Shown in pieces: positions 10,874 to 19,815 of a DNA stretch of 64,000 bases. The notes beneath the pieces were generated by a model. That model searched no databases. It had not been told where the DNA came from and was given only the letters and a program-made list of their open reading frames with translations. Position 1 is the first letter of the stretch. Each line of letters starts with the position of its first letter. Source of the DNA: Kluyveromyces lactis (taxonomy: Eukaryota > Ascomycota > Saccharomycetes > Saccharomycetales > Saccharomycetaceae); contig NC_006041.1 of assembly GCF_000002515.2 (NCBI RefSeq), positions 372,001-436,000 on the forward strand. Direction: 5' to 3'. Both the position numbers and the translations under genes were made by a program.

Positions 10874-11995
10874 ATGAAATCGAAAGTGTGGAGTGAGGCA
10901 AGAGTCTATAGTGATGCCAACGAGATTCGTGGTCAAAGATACTGGGACTATGAAAATACATCAATAGAATGGAAGGCTAATAACTCACAGTACGAAGTTG
11001 AATGCAAAGTTGGCCGTGGTAAATATAGTGAAGTTTTCCAAGGCGTACAGTTATCCACGAGAAATAAGATTGTCATTAAGATGCTAAAACCTGTGAAGAA
11101 GAAGAAGATTAAGAGAGAAATTACCATACTTGCAAACCTCTCGAATGAGAAGAATCCGCCAACTGCGCAACCTTACGATGAGGCAAAATATTACACAAAC
11201 AGAAGAGAAGAAGTACTGAAATATGCGAGAGATAAAGTATATGACTTACCTCATAACGGGCATGAGAATATTATAACATTGTTAGATGTGGTCAGAGATC
11301 CCATATCCAAGACACCTGCATTGATTTTTGAACATATCGACAATACGGAATTCCGTAGGTTGTATGCTTCATTTTCGGATCTTGATATTCGTTATTATAT
11401 GTTCGAGCTTTTGAAAGCTTTGGACTACTGCCATTCGATGGGTATTATGCATAGAGACGTCAAACCACACAATGTAATGATTGACCATAAGCAACACAAA
11501 TTGAGACTAATCGATTGGGGTTTGGCTGAATTTTATCATCCATCGATGGAATACAATGTCCGCGTTGCGTCAAGATTTTTCAAGGGCCCAGAACTTCTAG
11601 TTGATTATAGAATGTACGATTACTCGCTAGACTTATGGTCATTTGGAGCAATGTTAGCATCAATGGTTTTTCTGAAAGAGCCTTTCTTCTATGGGTCGAG
11701 TAATACTGACCAGCTAGTCAAGATTGTACGCGTCTTGGGTAGTGATGATTTCGAAAGATATTTACAGAAATATCAGATAACACTCCCAGATGAGTTTATT
11801 GATATGGATCAATACATCAGAAGACCATGGCAGAAATTCGTCAATGATTCCAACAAGCACCTATGTGGAAACGATGATATCATTGATTTAATCGATAATC
11901 TTCTTCGTTACGACCATCAAGAAAGATTTTCTTGTAAAGAAGCTATGGCTCATCCATGGTTTGCTCCAATTAGAAACAACGAATACACATTATAA
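10874..11995 (+). CDS. CKA1: Casein kinase 2 catalytic subunit alpha
   Basis: 373 residues from the chosen ATG (S. cerevisiae Cka1 372). The start is set by alignment of [17 protein letters not shown] with the family N-terminus. Kinase signatures: glycine loop GRGKYSEVF, the CK2-specific basic stretch [11 protein letters not shown], catalytic loop [10 protein letters not shown], the DWG variant of DFG that marks CK2, and [13 protein letters not shown] in the activation segment. It ends at HPWFAPI plus a short tail. CK2 is a constitutively active acidophilic Ser/Thr kinase. Confidence 0.97.
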   Translation: MKSKVWSEARVYSDANEIRGQRYWDYENTSIEWKANNSQYEVECKVGRGKYSEVFQGVQLSTRNKIVIKMLKPVKKKKIKREITILANLSNEKNPPTAQPYDEAKYYTNRREEVLKYARDKVYDLPHNGHENIITLLDVVRDPISKTPALIFEHIDNTEFRRLYASFSDLDIRYYMFELLKALDYCHSMGIMHRDVKPHNVMIDHKQHKLRLIDWGLAEFYHPSMEYNVRVASRFFKGPELLVDYRMYDYSLDLWSFGAMLASMVFLKEPFFYGSSNTDQLVKIVRVLGSDDFERYLQKYQITLPDEFIDMDQYIRRPWQKFVNDSNKHLCGNDDIIDLIDNLLRYDHQERFSCKEAMAHPWFAPIRNNEYTL

Positions 11996-12123
11996 CCGTT
12001 CCATAGATCAATATTTTTATGAAGTTAATAATAATAATAATACTAATAACAACTGTGTGAGCTTTCCTATAATAAGTGTTGGAGGATATATTTTGATCGG
12101 GTGCTTCTAAATCTACGAATTTA

Positions 12124-13340
12124 TTATTGACATTCATTGAGAAAGTTTTCAGATGTTGTGGAACTGTTTTGATCCTGAAGCTGAGCCCAGTCAAGCATTT
12201 GAAATTCTGCAATGAACGTTTTGTCTTTCAACATCAATAACTCACTCTGAACATACCTCTTGCTTTGAAGGATATTACATCCGTCACAATGAACTTCTCT
12301 GCAGTGTTCCAAAATCGATGACAAAATCTGTAGACAGAATCTGAATGCTAGTCCGAAATAGGGAACAATAGGAATTGTTAATCTTTTTCCGAACTTCATA
12401 AGATATTCCCACCTTTTCTGGAAAATAACGTGAAAGGCAGAATCCGTTCCTGCCTTTAAATCACTCCAAAATGTTTGTGAATCCAGTAATTTCTCTTTGA
12501 TCAATAGTTCCATGGTGTATAGGACATGACAAGCAAACCGGATTTTTGTTACATCGTCATCGCCCAAAAGGACTAATCTAACTAGGAATTTAGAATGATA
12601 CGAGCAGATATTCTGAAGGTGATATTCGGAGACGGAAATATCGAATTGCCTTTTCAAAACTTTTGTATAAAGTTCTCTGTTGTACATTTCTTTCGTGATA
12701 AATCTATCAAATAATGTCTCATGCAAGTATCGGCGAGACTTTTTATAATCACAATGAGTTGAATAGTACGACAACAAAACAATCTGGAAACAATCGACTA
12801 AATATTTATATTGTTCACAGATTGAAAACCCCAATAACCATCTGTATCTTTTATAGTTCTTACCAATCCATGAGATGGTAAATTCATCAATTCTCTCCCC
12901 CAATGACCTGAAAACGTCAATGTTTGCTCGAAGATGGACAATTTTGAGATTGTTAGAACCTAGAAAGGCAAAGGCTGGTTTTAGATGATCCAAGTGTGGT
13001 GATTTTTTCACTGTCTGTTCTTTGCCTGGAAGTAAATCTACAACATCGTGAATAACCGCCGAAGACTTAGTGTCAGTAGACGTTCTTCTTGTCAGAGATT
13101 CGCAATCTTGAGTATTTTCTTCTCTTGATGAATCCTTAATATCTCGTGTCAATGTTATGCATTTAAAACTGTACACATCCCAAGTAGGATTTCTATGACT
13201 TATTATCACCAAAGCGATGGCCTTCAAACGGAATAATGTCTTGTTAGTAATTGATAATTCGATCAGTATGCCAGTTCTTAGGAATTGACACGAAAAGTTC
13301 AAGTACTTACTAAATTAAGATCTTCTTCAGAGACCAACAT
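12124..13340 (-). CDS. MEI4: Meiotic recombination protein Mei4, two exons
   Basis: The downstream exon is an open frame of about 370 codons. Upstream, ATG at 13340 opens a ten-codon exon (MLVSEEDLNL, 13340-13311) followed by a GTAAGT donor at 13310. TACTAAC lies at 13249-13243, and two AAG acceptors end at 13240 and 13222, both in the right phase. Joining gives about 375-381 residues (S. cerevisiae Mei4 408). Mei4 works with Rec114 and Mer2 to activate Spo11 double-strand breaks in meiosis. Three things support the call: position near ERG28 (MEI4 is YER044C-A), a 5' intron as in S. cerevisiae MEI4, and an early AIALVIISHRNPTWDVYSF block like the family's N-terminal motif. Primary-sequence identity is weak, as is normal for Mei4. 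Confidence 0.72.
13223..13310 (-). other. MEI4: MEI4 intron (about 70-90 nt)
   Basis: Donor GTAAGT at 13310-13305, branch TACTAAC at 13249-13243. Two AAG acceptors are possible, ending at 13240 or 13222. Both keep the frame. The second is 22 nt from the branch adenosine, close to the spacing in the AOS1 intron (25 nt), and I prefer it slightly. Confidence 0.7.
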
Positions 13341-14094
13341 TGAGACCTTATGGTTGGTTTCTTAGAAGCGTTAGTGAAATTACGGTTCATTTATTATAGC
13401 ATTAACACTTTTATAACCAGAATTCGGGGTCTAATTAATCATAACGTCACTACTATATTTGAAAAAAAGAATTACATGCAAATAATTGACATTTGGACGA
13501 AAAGAATCGAACGGATAAATAAACGAAAAGTTCTGGTAGAAGGTGAACAAACCCTAGGTTCTTCATCCAGTTTACCGTAGATACATACAGGCCACTATCT
13601 AGTGGTTGCAAACAACTAGACCTAAAGCGATAGAATGACTCGTGAAAGAATGGTAATGCAACATACGCCAGATAGAGAAACTGAGGTAGGGAAAGAAGAC
13701 AAAAGAATTAAAGACAAGAAAAAGAAGTAGCGAAATAAAAAGGACTGAATACAAGGTGATACCTAAGGCGTTATTGGAAGTGTTTTAATTATCGATAAAA
13801 CATCATAAAATTGATTTAACAGTATTTGATTTGATATAATTAAGAACAAATTTTTTTTATTATTGTAGAAGTTTGTTTTATGAGAACCTAGTTAGAACTG
13901 AGATTGAATATGCTGGTCAATGCTTAAAACAGTTCATTGTTGATAGTACAAAAGAGGTATTTTTGAAGTGTGAAGACCTGTGATCTGAAGTAGAATAGTA
14001 TTGGAGCAGAATAGAAACACACAGACAGATGGCCGGCCAGATAGAGAGGATATCATGAACGACAGATACACGCCTTAAAGAATTGATGATCCGT
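13341..14094. other. Gene-free stretch between MEI4 and the bZIP gene
   Basis: 755 bp, AT-rich. It serves as the MEI4 promoter and the 3' flank of the bZIP gene. The only open frame (13350-13580, + strand) has no coding features. I find no URS1-type meiotic box and no RNA gene. Confidence 0.4.
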
Positions 14095-15441
14095 TCAATT
14101 CTTATTTGAATTCACAAGATTGCCATGCTCGTCTTGATGCAGATCATGATCAATTTTGAGCATGTCTTCAATTATTGTTAGTCCATCATTGTTTCCACCA
14201 CATGATTGCATGTGCAATTCTATGTACCTTTTGAATTTGGAAACTAATTTCTGATAATACTCTAATTTGGTTTTCATAATCCTATTGGAGTTTCTTAAAA
14301 CCGTAGCGTCCTTCTGTAGTTGTTCTTGAGCGATCTTTTTCCGCTGTCTACACTTAGATGCCGCAATACGATTTCTTTCCAATAGTCTCGCTCTTTTCCA
14401 GGCTGCTGTTCCGGGCAAAACATGCTTTTCGGTGGACATAGCCGAATTACTCGATTTGATAGATGAAGTTTCGCTCATTTGTTTTGACATTGCTACCGAT
14501 TGCCTCTGGTTACCACCGTTACTAACACGGGGGTTCGATGGATCAATAACGTTGTCCAAAACTTTAGATTCTTCTTGTAGTTCTTGGAAACTTAGCCTTG
14601 AAGGGAAAAGGTTTGTAGAAGATTGTTTATTATTGTCAGAACCGTTATTTTGATTCAAACCTAAGGAATCCTCACCATTTATCTCAACTTTGACTCTTGT
14701 ATTGTTATTTTGCATTTGGTTTGGACGTAGTGGAGGCATTGGTGGGGGTTGACTGTAATAAATAGATTCTACATTATCTTCATCTTCACCTAACTGTCCG
14801 ATTTGACCGTTTGAGATAGATATTCTTCTTCGTCTTGGGTTAAACGAATCCGTTGCCAATGCACTCTGGAAGATAGGTGGGTTGGTCATTGGAAAATGTG
14901 ACGCGTCAACCCCGAACGGTTGGAAGAAAGGAGATAGTGATTCCTGGATAGAAGGGTCCATTAAACTATGGGTCTGCATGTATGATGGGAACATGGCAAA
15001 GTTCTGATTTGCCATTCTGCTGTGAATATATTTCGAAGTTTCTTCTGCCAGAGAGGGACCATTTCCGAAGTTCAGCTCAGCTGCAGATCCTTGTATCCCG
15101 GCAGGATGATAGTTCACGTTTTGTGAAATTTGTCCACCTTGTACAGGTGTTTGTCCGCTAGAATCACGATGTCCGTTGGCATTCACATTACCTGTAGCTG
15201 GGGACACTCCAGATGACGATGGTGCAGCACCAGGAATTCCTGCCTGAGGGTAATTAGGCACACCTTGGGATGCTGGGCCCGCCCCAGCACCGTTCAAGGA
15301 ATCTTGTGGTACACCCAAAAGATCTTCCGGAAAAGGTATAGATACTCCAACCGCCCCCAGGGCGTTATTGTTACTGTTATTCATGTTTCTACCGGAGTCC
15401 ATTTCACTCTTAATTAAGGACTCACTGCCATCAGCTTCCAT
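14095..15441 (-). CDS. CST6: bZIP transcription factor, Aca1/Cst6 (Rca1-like)
   Basis: 448 residues. The N-terminal two thirds are low complexity (Asn, Gly, Pro and Ser-rich), as in activation regions. A basic region and leucine zipper lie near residues 345-415: KRARLLERNRIAASKCRQRK, followed by heptad leucines and the family-specific extension KFKRYIELHMQSCGG. This is the single pre-duplication homologue of S. cerevisiae ACA1 (YER045C) and CST6/ACA2 (YIL036W). Those are ATF/CREB-type factors for non-optimal carbon use; Cst6 and Candida Rca1 also control carbonic anhydrase in response to CO2. The position between the CKA1/MEI4 and SPO73/PRM2 homologues fits both duplicates. Confidence 0.88.
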   Translation of the reverse strand: MEADGSESLIKSEMDSGRNMNNSNNNALGAVGVSIPFPEDLLGVPQDSLNGAGAGPASQGVPNYPQAGIPGAAPSSSGVSPATGNVNANGHRDSSGQTPVQGGQISQNVNYHPAGIQGSAAELNFGNGPSLAEETSKYIHSRMANQNFAMFPSYMQTHSLMDPSIQESLSPFFQPFGVDASHFPMTNPPIFQSALATDSFNPRRRRISISNGQIGQLGEDEDNVESIYYSQPPPMPPLRPNQMQNNNTRVKVEINGEDSLGLNQNNGSDNNKQSSTNLFPSRLSFQELQEESKVLDNVIDPSNPRVSNGGNQRQSVAMSKQMSETSSIKSSNSAMSTEKHVLPGTAAWKRARLLERNRIAASKCRQRKKIAQEQLQKDATVLRNSNRIMKTKLEYYQKLVSKFKRYIELHMQSCGGNNDGLTIIEDMLKIDHDLHQDEHGNLVNSNKN

Positions 15442-16681
15442 ACCTTAGATCCAAATCTCTTTGAGATTCCTAATAAAATAAAAAAAATCCACAGAGAATA
15501 TAATTAAGAGATTCGTTCAATCAGTCACCTATTCTTGTATCCTGTTACCGTAGCCTTCAACTTTCTGTCCGGTAACAATAAGGAATTCTGTTCGGGAGTA
15601 AATCAAAGTAAAGTAGAGTACCTTGAGATAAACTAGAATAATAATAAAAAAAAGAAAGAATATCCAAAGTGTCAGAGAGCAAACAATAAGAGATTTCCTC
15701 TGATATCAAATAATGTACCTTCTCTCAAACTCAGTTCTAGAAAGTCGTTCCTGCGTGAGAAATTCCCTCTTCCTTGCTTCTTCTTCACCTTTAGTTTCCT
15801 TACTGAAATATTTTTCACCAGTGCTTAATAAATAATATATTCCATTCTAGCCTTTTGGACCTTTTTACCAAATACAAAATTTTAAAATTCCTGATAAAAG
15901 AAAAAACGAACACCAGTTACGAAAGTCAAATTGCAGCAGAAATTTGCTTGCATGCCCATTAACGATAGGGATTCGATACACAAATGGAGAAACCCTTTGA
16001 AGGGAAAAAAAAAAATTAGTCAGTAAGCAAAATGTGTAGTGTCTGTCGATTTGGAAATGTGGTAAGCTCGTGAGCGAGAGTAACGTGGTACGGGATTTAC
16101 GAATGCTACTTTCATGCTCTACCCATATTATCTATTTTTGACTATGTACGCACTATGATCGCTTCTTCTACATTAGAATGGTGATACGGAAACATCAAAA
16201 AGAAAGGATTTAGGAACAAAGGGACCGAACATTCGCATCTGAGTCGACATTCCTGCTCAGTCGAACGATACTTCAAGTTGTTACGATGTAGCTGTCCGTA
16301 AGTGAACGGTTCATGTGCTTTAGGTCTCGCTTCGAGTGATACGTAGGATCTAGAGTTACATCATCTTTAAGTTGGAGTCCTGCATAGTTACTTTACTTGG
16401 GGCCAGCTCGGAAAGCTGCTTTGTTTTCTGTTTGAGGTACTCCTAAACCAGTGACGAAAGCATTGAGTAATATGAGGTAAAGTGAGGAAAAGGGAAATCA
16501 AAAAAAAAAAAAAACCCATCACGTGATGATTCACGTGATGAGTTTTATTTTTTTTTCTCTTTGTGCTTGTGGTTTGGCATGTTTTGTCAACACTAAATAA
16601 AATACTTATGACGGTGGTTTCTAAGGCACCTGGTGTTGAGTTCAACAACCAAATCCATCACATGCCAAATATATCGACTCC
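15442..16681. promoter_or_regulatory. Long divergent promoter region between the bZIP gene and SPO73
   Basis: 1.24 kb without a supported gene. It is AT-rich near the bZIP start, with repeated A-runs at 15634-15660 and 16008-16016. A tandem TCACGTGA pair lies at 16519-16538, flanked by an A-run before and a T-run after. A minus-strand frame at 16388-16648 runs through the homopolymers and looks accidental. Confidence 0.5.
16517..16540. promoter_or_regulatory. Two tandem TCACGTGA (Cbf1/E-box) sites
   Basis: A 12-bp perfect palindrome CATCACGTGATG (16517-16528) is followed by a second TCACGTGA at 16531-16538, 12 bp from the first, about one helical turn. Both match the RTCACRTG consensus of Cbf1 and the CACGTG core of other bHLH factors. 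An A-run before and a T-run after give the block an inverted-repeat look. It lies 144-165 bp upstream of the SPO73 ATG. Confidence 0.6.
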
Positions 16682-17479
16682 ATGCCAGATGCAATTGATC
16701 AGGAACGTGTAGCGGAGCACCAGCGAGGAGTTTGTTTGTTTGGATATCCATTTTTCTCGGAAAAATTGCTTATTCCTGGCATTGACCCATCAAGATTCCT
16801 TGCGTTGATCGGTAACGATCAAGATGGGTTCAAGGCTTTGCCAGTCATGTATACCCATGGCAACCAGGGGAATTCCAATTCCAAAAATTTGCGCAAAATG
16901 ATTCCTTTGCCTTTAGAGGAGACAAGATCTGGTACTGTATCTGAGCACGCTTCACGCTCAAGAGAAAGATCCAATGGCTGTGCGGATCACGTTTATCGTT
17001 CTAATGAAGAAGAGAATTGGTACGTAATGATGGATAACGAACTAGCTGATGTAGATGATCAAGGCTGGATGTATAGCTGGTCGTTCAAAGCAAAGCATTG
17101 GAAGGGCAAGTACGGGTTTGTAAGAAAAAGGGTATGGGTTAGATTACCATCAGCTACCCCGGATTTAATTCGATTAGGGGACTTGGGTTCAAGACATAGA
17201 GTAGAGAAAAAAGCAACAGAAGTGACCGGAGACAGTAGCTCAGAGGACAACTGGTGGGATGCCACTGATGATTTGATTATGTTGTTAAGCCAATTGCGAA
17301 ATTGTAAGCTAGATAGAGAACGTTTCCAGTTCATCGATGGCGTGTTTCACAATTTATCCAAAGATGATTTGGTGAAATTAAGTACGGAACCTATCCTCTC
17401 CAGAGTGTTGGGAACGTTCCAATTTGAAACATCGAAGGAAAAGTTTCGTAATGAGTTAAAGGCTCGGATCTCTAGTTGA
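16682..17479 (+). CDS. SPO73: Dysferlin-domain protein, Spo73 homologue
   Basis: 265 residues, clearly longer than S. cerevisiae Spo73 (143). A dysferlin-type module occupies about residues 105-155 (EENWYVMMDNELADVDDQGW, then WMYSWSFKAKHWKGKYGFVRKRVWVR). The N-terminal RGVCLFGYPFFSEKLLIPGIDPSRF also resembles dysferlin-domain peroxins of the Pex30-32 group. The C-terminal 90 residues are helical and charged. Spo73 acts in prospore-membrane extension during sporulation. The assignment rests on the domain and on position next to the ACA1/CST6 homologue, as in YER045C-YER046W. A Pex30-like function cannot be excluded. Confidence 0.75.
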   Translation: MPDAIDQERVAEHQRGVCLFGYPFFSEKLLIPGIDPSRFLALIGNDQDGFKALPVMYTHGNQGNSNSKNLRKMIPLPLEETRSGTVSEHASRSRERSNGCADHVYRSNEEENWYVMMDNELADVDDQGWMYSWSFKAKHWKGKYGFVRKRVWVRLPSATPDLIRLGDLGSRHRVEKKATEVTGDSSSEDNWWDATDDLIMLLSQLRNCKLDRERFQFIDGVFHNLSKDDLVKLSTEPILSRVLGTFQFETSKEKFRNELKARISS

Positions 17480-17663
17480 TTTCGCGAGATTCTCTCTTTT
17501 TATTTTTTTTTACCTTGTTCCTCTGTTTTAGATTAGTTTCAGAATTGTCACAAGAACAAAACACAAACTTATTTCTGATGGTAATATAAGAGGGAGCATA
17601 TACGAACTGATCTTAAATTATGTTATTTAGAAACTATCATCTGAACATCGGTATGCAAGATGT

Positions 17664-19448
17664 TTGCAACTCGCAGCCAGAAAAGAACTCATCATGAAGT
17701 TCTTACTAGAGCCAATTTCGCTAAAGGTGAAAATCCTGCGAAGTTTAACTAACCCCATTTTATTATTCCCTACACTAACGATTCTGTTCCTCATTTGGTT
17801 CATGAATGCTGTGAATTCATTTGCCGAAACGGTGGCTGAAAATGGATATTCAACGACAATCACTGTTACAAAGACACTACTCTCAACAGCAACAACAACA
17901 GCAACAACAACGTCACTTATAAATGCACCAACATCAACGGCCATTGATAATACTAGCAATTTGAGTAATCTCAAGGAATATTTAAATTCTTGCATCAATT
18001 CAACCTTGGAGCTTAATTCTCGATTGGTAAATGTGGATATCACGAAAAGGCTTACACCATTGGCGAAGTCCAACATTCAAAATTGGCAAACTTCATTCTA
18101 TAATACAAAAGTTTTGCTGAATAATACTCGAACACAATTCTTAAAACTCAATGATAGTGTTCTAACAGATTTAGACGAACAATCTGATAGATTGAATGCA
18201 GCAGTTACCACTCTTACAGATTTAGGGTTAATTGTCGCATCTTCTGCAGACGAAGATAATGCACTACAGAATATTTACCTTGATTTCAGTAACGTAACCG
18301 AAGAATTTTCCTGGTTTGAAGGTTTACTGAACTCCTCATCCGCTGATACGATATCGTTGTCCTCCCCTAATGTTTCGTTCGAGACTTTTGACTTACATAC
18401 CACAGCATATTCTGACTCAGTGGCACTATTGATTTCAAATATAAGCTCATCACTAGGTCATGCTACAGCGGCAGAGAAGAAACTTAGTCTGAAAAAGAGA
18501 CAAGTTTCAGAAGAGTCATCAAAGTTTGTTAAATTGACAATTATATTCCTTTGCATTTATCCAATGCAAGTAATAGGCTGGGTAATTCTTGAATGGTTTT
18601 CGCACGCCATAAGGCGAGACATGATCCTTGGCACCTTAGATTGTCAACTTTTAGAAATGGAGGATAAAAAAACCACTTTGCAGCGATATGATGATTGGAA
18701 ACCTAGGTTATCGAAACTCTGTGAGTCTGTGCAGAATCCCTTCACAGTTCAAAGTGCTACGGCATTGCTTAAAATTGGAGATCATATGTGGCTGAGAAGA
18801 AAACAAAATAGCGACTATCCCACAGATGTCCAATGTAATCGGACCACCGCTAAGAAAGTCGGTAAATTGACCTGGTGGTTTTACAACTCCTGTGCTTATC
18901 AGCTATATTTCCTGTTATTAATTTTGATGACATGGGTTGTAATATCTTCCACAATTCCCGCTTCGTACTCGACATCACTGTCAAAAAGGGCAGTTGAGCT
19001 AAGCTCTTCAGCAACATATATCCCAACCAATTCAATTGGTAAATTGTGCGAATCTTTTGATACCGAAATAAATACGAACATTGAAGAATTGGTAAGAAAC
19101 TTCTATAACACGTCAATTAATCAATCATTGGAGAAATATAATGACAAAATGACTGCACTTGTAACGAAACTTCCTTCTTCGATATCAGAATATGTACAAT
19201 GGGATAATTTCACTGGTACTGAATTTAACACCATTGTCCCTTTCAACTCCTCAGCTGTTGTATCCACTTATTTAGGTTTATCGGATCCTTATGATGCGTC
19301 CTCGACAGACGCTGATGCATCTCTCTTTAAAAGAGAGCAAACAGCGGAGTTTGATTTGAAATTCGCCTTGAATAAGCTATTTCGGAATAGCATTATCATA
19401 TGGGCCTGCATCCACTTATTTCAATTAGTCATTTGTATCATTTTCTAA
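17664..19448 (+). CDS. PRM2: Pheromone-regulated multispanning membrane protein Prm2
   Basis: 594 residues (S. cerevisiae Prm2 656). About four hydrophobic segments: near 31-51 (NPILLFPTLTILFLIWFMNA), near 290-315 (LTIIFLCIYPMQVIGWVILEW), near 410-435 (YQLYFLLLILMTWVVISS) and a C-terminal one. Long Ser/Thr/Asn-rich extracellular or lumenal loops carry many N-glycosylation sequons. In S. cerevisiae Prm2 is induced by pheromone through Ste12 and has been linked to nuclear fusion in mating. A single pheromone-response-like TGAAACA lies at 17425-17431, inside the end of SPO73. Met11 (base 17694) is an alternative start. Placement before NOT3 matches YIL037C-YIL038C. Confidence 0.78.
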   Translation: MQLAARKELIMKFLLEPISLKVKILRSLTNPILLFPTLTILFLIWFMNAVNSFAETVAENGYSTTITVTKTLLSTATTTATTTSLINAPTSTAIDNTSNLSNLKEYLNSCINSTLELNSRLVNVDITKRLTPLAKSNIQNWQTSFYNTKVLLNNTRTQFLKLNDSVLTDLDEQSDRLNAAVTTLTDLGLIVASSADEDNALQNIYLDFSNVTEEFSWFEGLLNSSSADTISLSSPNVSFETFDLHTTAYSDSVALLISNISSSLGHATAAEKKLSLKKRQVSEESSKFVKLTIIFLCIYPMQVIGWVILEWFSHAIRRDMILGTLDCQLLEMEDKKTTLQRYDDWKPRLSKLCESVQNPFTVQSATALLKIGDHMWLRRKQNSDYPTDVQCNRTTAKKVGKLTWWFYNSCAYQLYFLLLILMTWVVISSTIPASYSTSLSKRAVELSSSATYIPTNSIGKLCESFDTEINTNIEELVRNFYNTSINQSLEKYNDKMTALVTKLPSSISEYVQWDNFTGTEFNTIVPFNSSAVVSTYLGLSDPYDASSTDADASLFKREQTAEFDLKFALNKLFRNSIIIWACIHLFQLVICIIF

Positions 19449-19815
19449 GTAACTATGTCTCTTGATAGATGCAATACGTCTATCAACAATCATCTTCCAC
19501 GTTTAACAAGCTCATCTCATCATCAACCTCTTAAATTCCAGTTAAGGTCAATTTTTAAAAATTTTTCACAAAAGGCATAAATGTATACATAGGAACAATA
19601 TAAGTTGGCCTGGCAAGAGGGTCAAAAATAGCACCACAATAACCCGTTAACTTCTGGGTGATCGGTACCACTATAGATAGTGCTTTCTGAAATAACCAAA
19701 AAAGAGGTATTTTAACTTTTTTTCATCGCAGGATATACAAAAGTCACCTTTACCGATCTACTTATAACGAAACCTTAGAAGGTACCTCAGCAAAGAGGCA
19801 TACTAAACGTTCAAA
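19449..19815 (+). promoter_or_regulatory. PRM2-NOT3 intergenic region
   Basis: About 370 bp holding the PRM2 3' end and the NOT3 promoter, with T/A runs at 19718-19724. No site or gene recognised. Confidence 0.3.

Noticed and set aside
13350-13580. 76-codon plus-strand frame upstream of MEI4
   Set aside because: AT-rich composition, no domain, and it overlaps the region expected to hold the MEI4 promoter.
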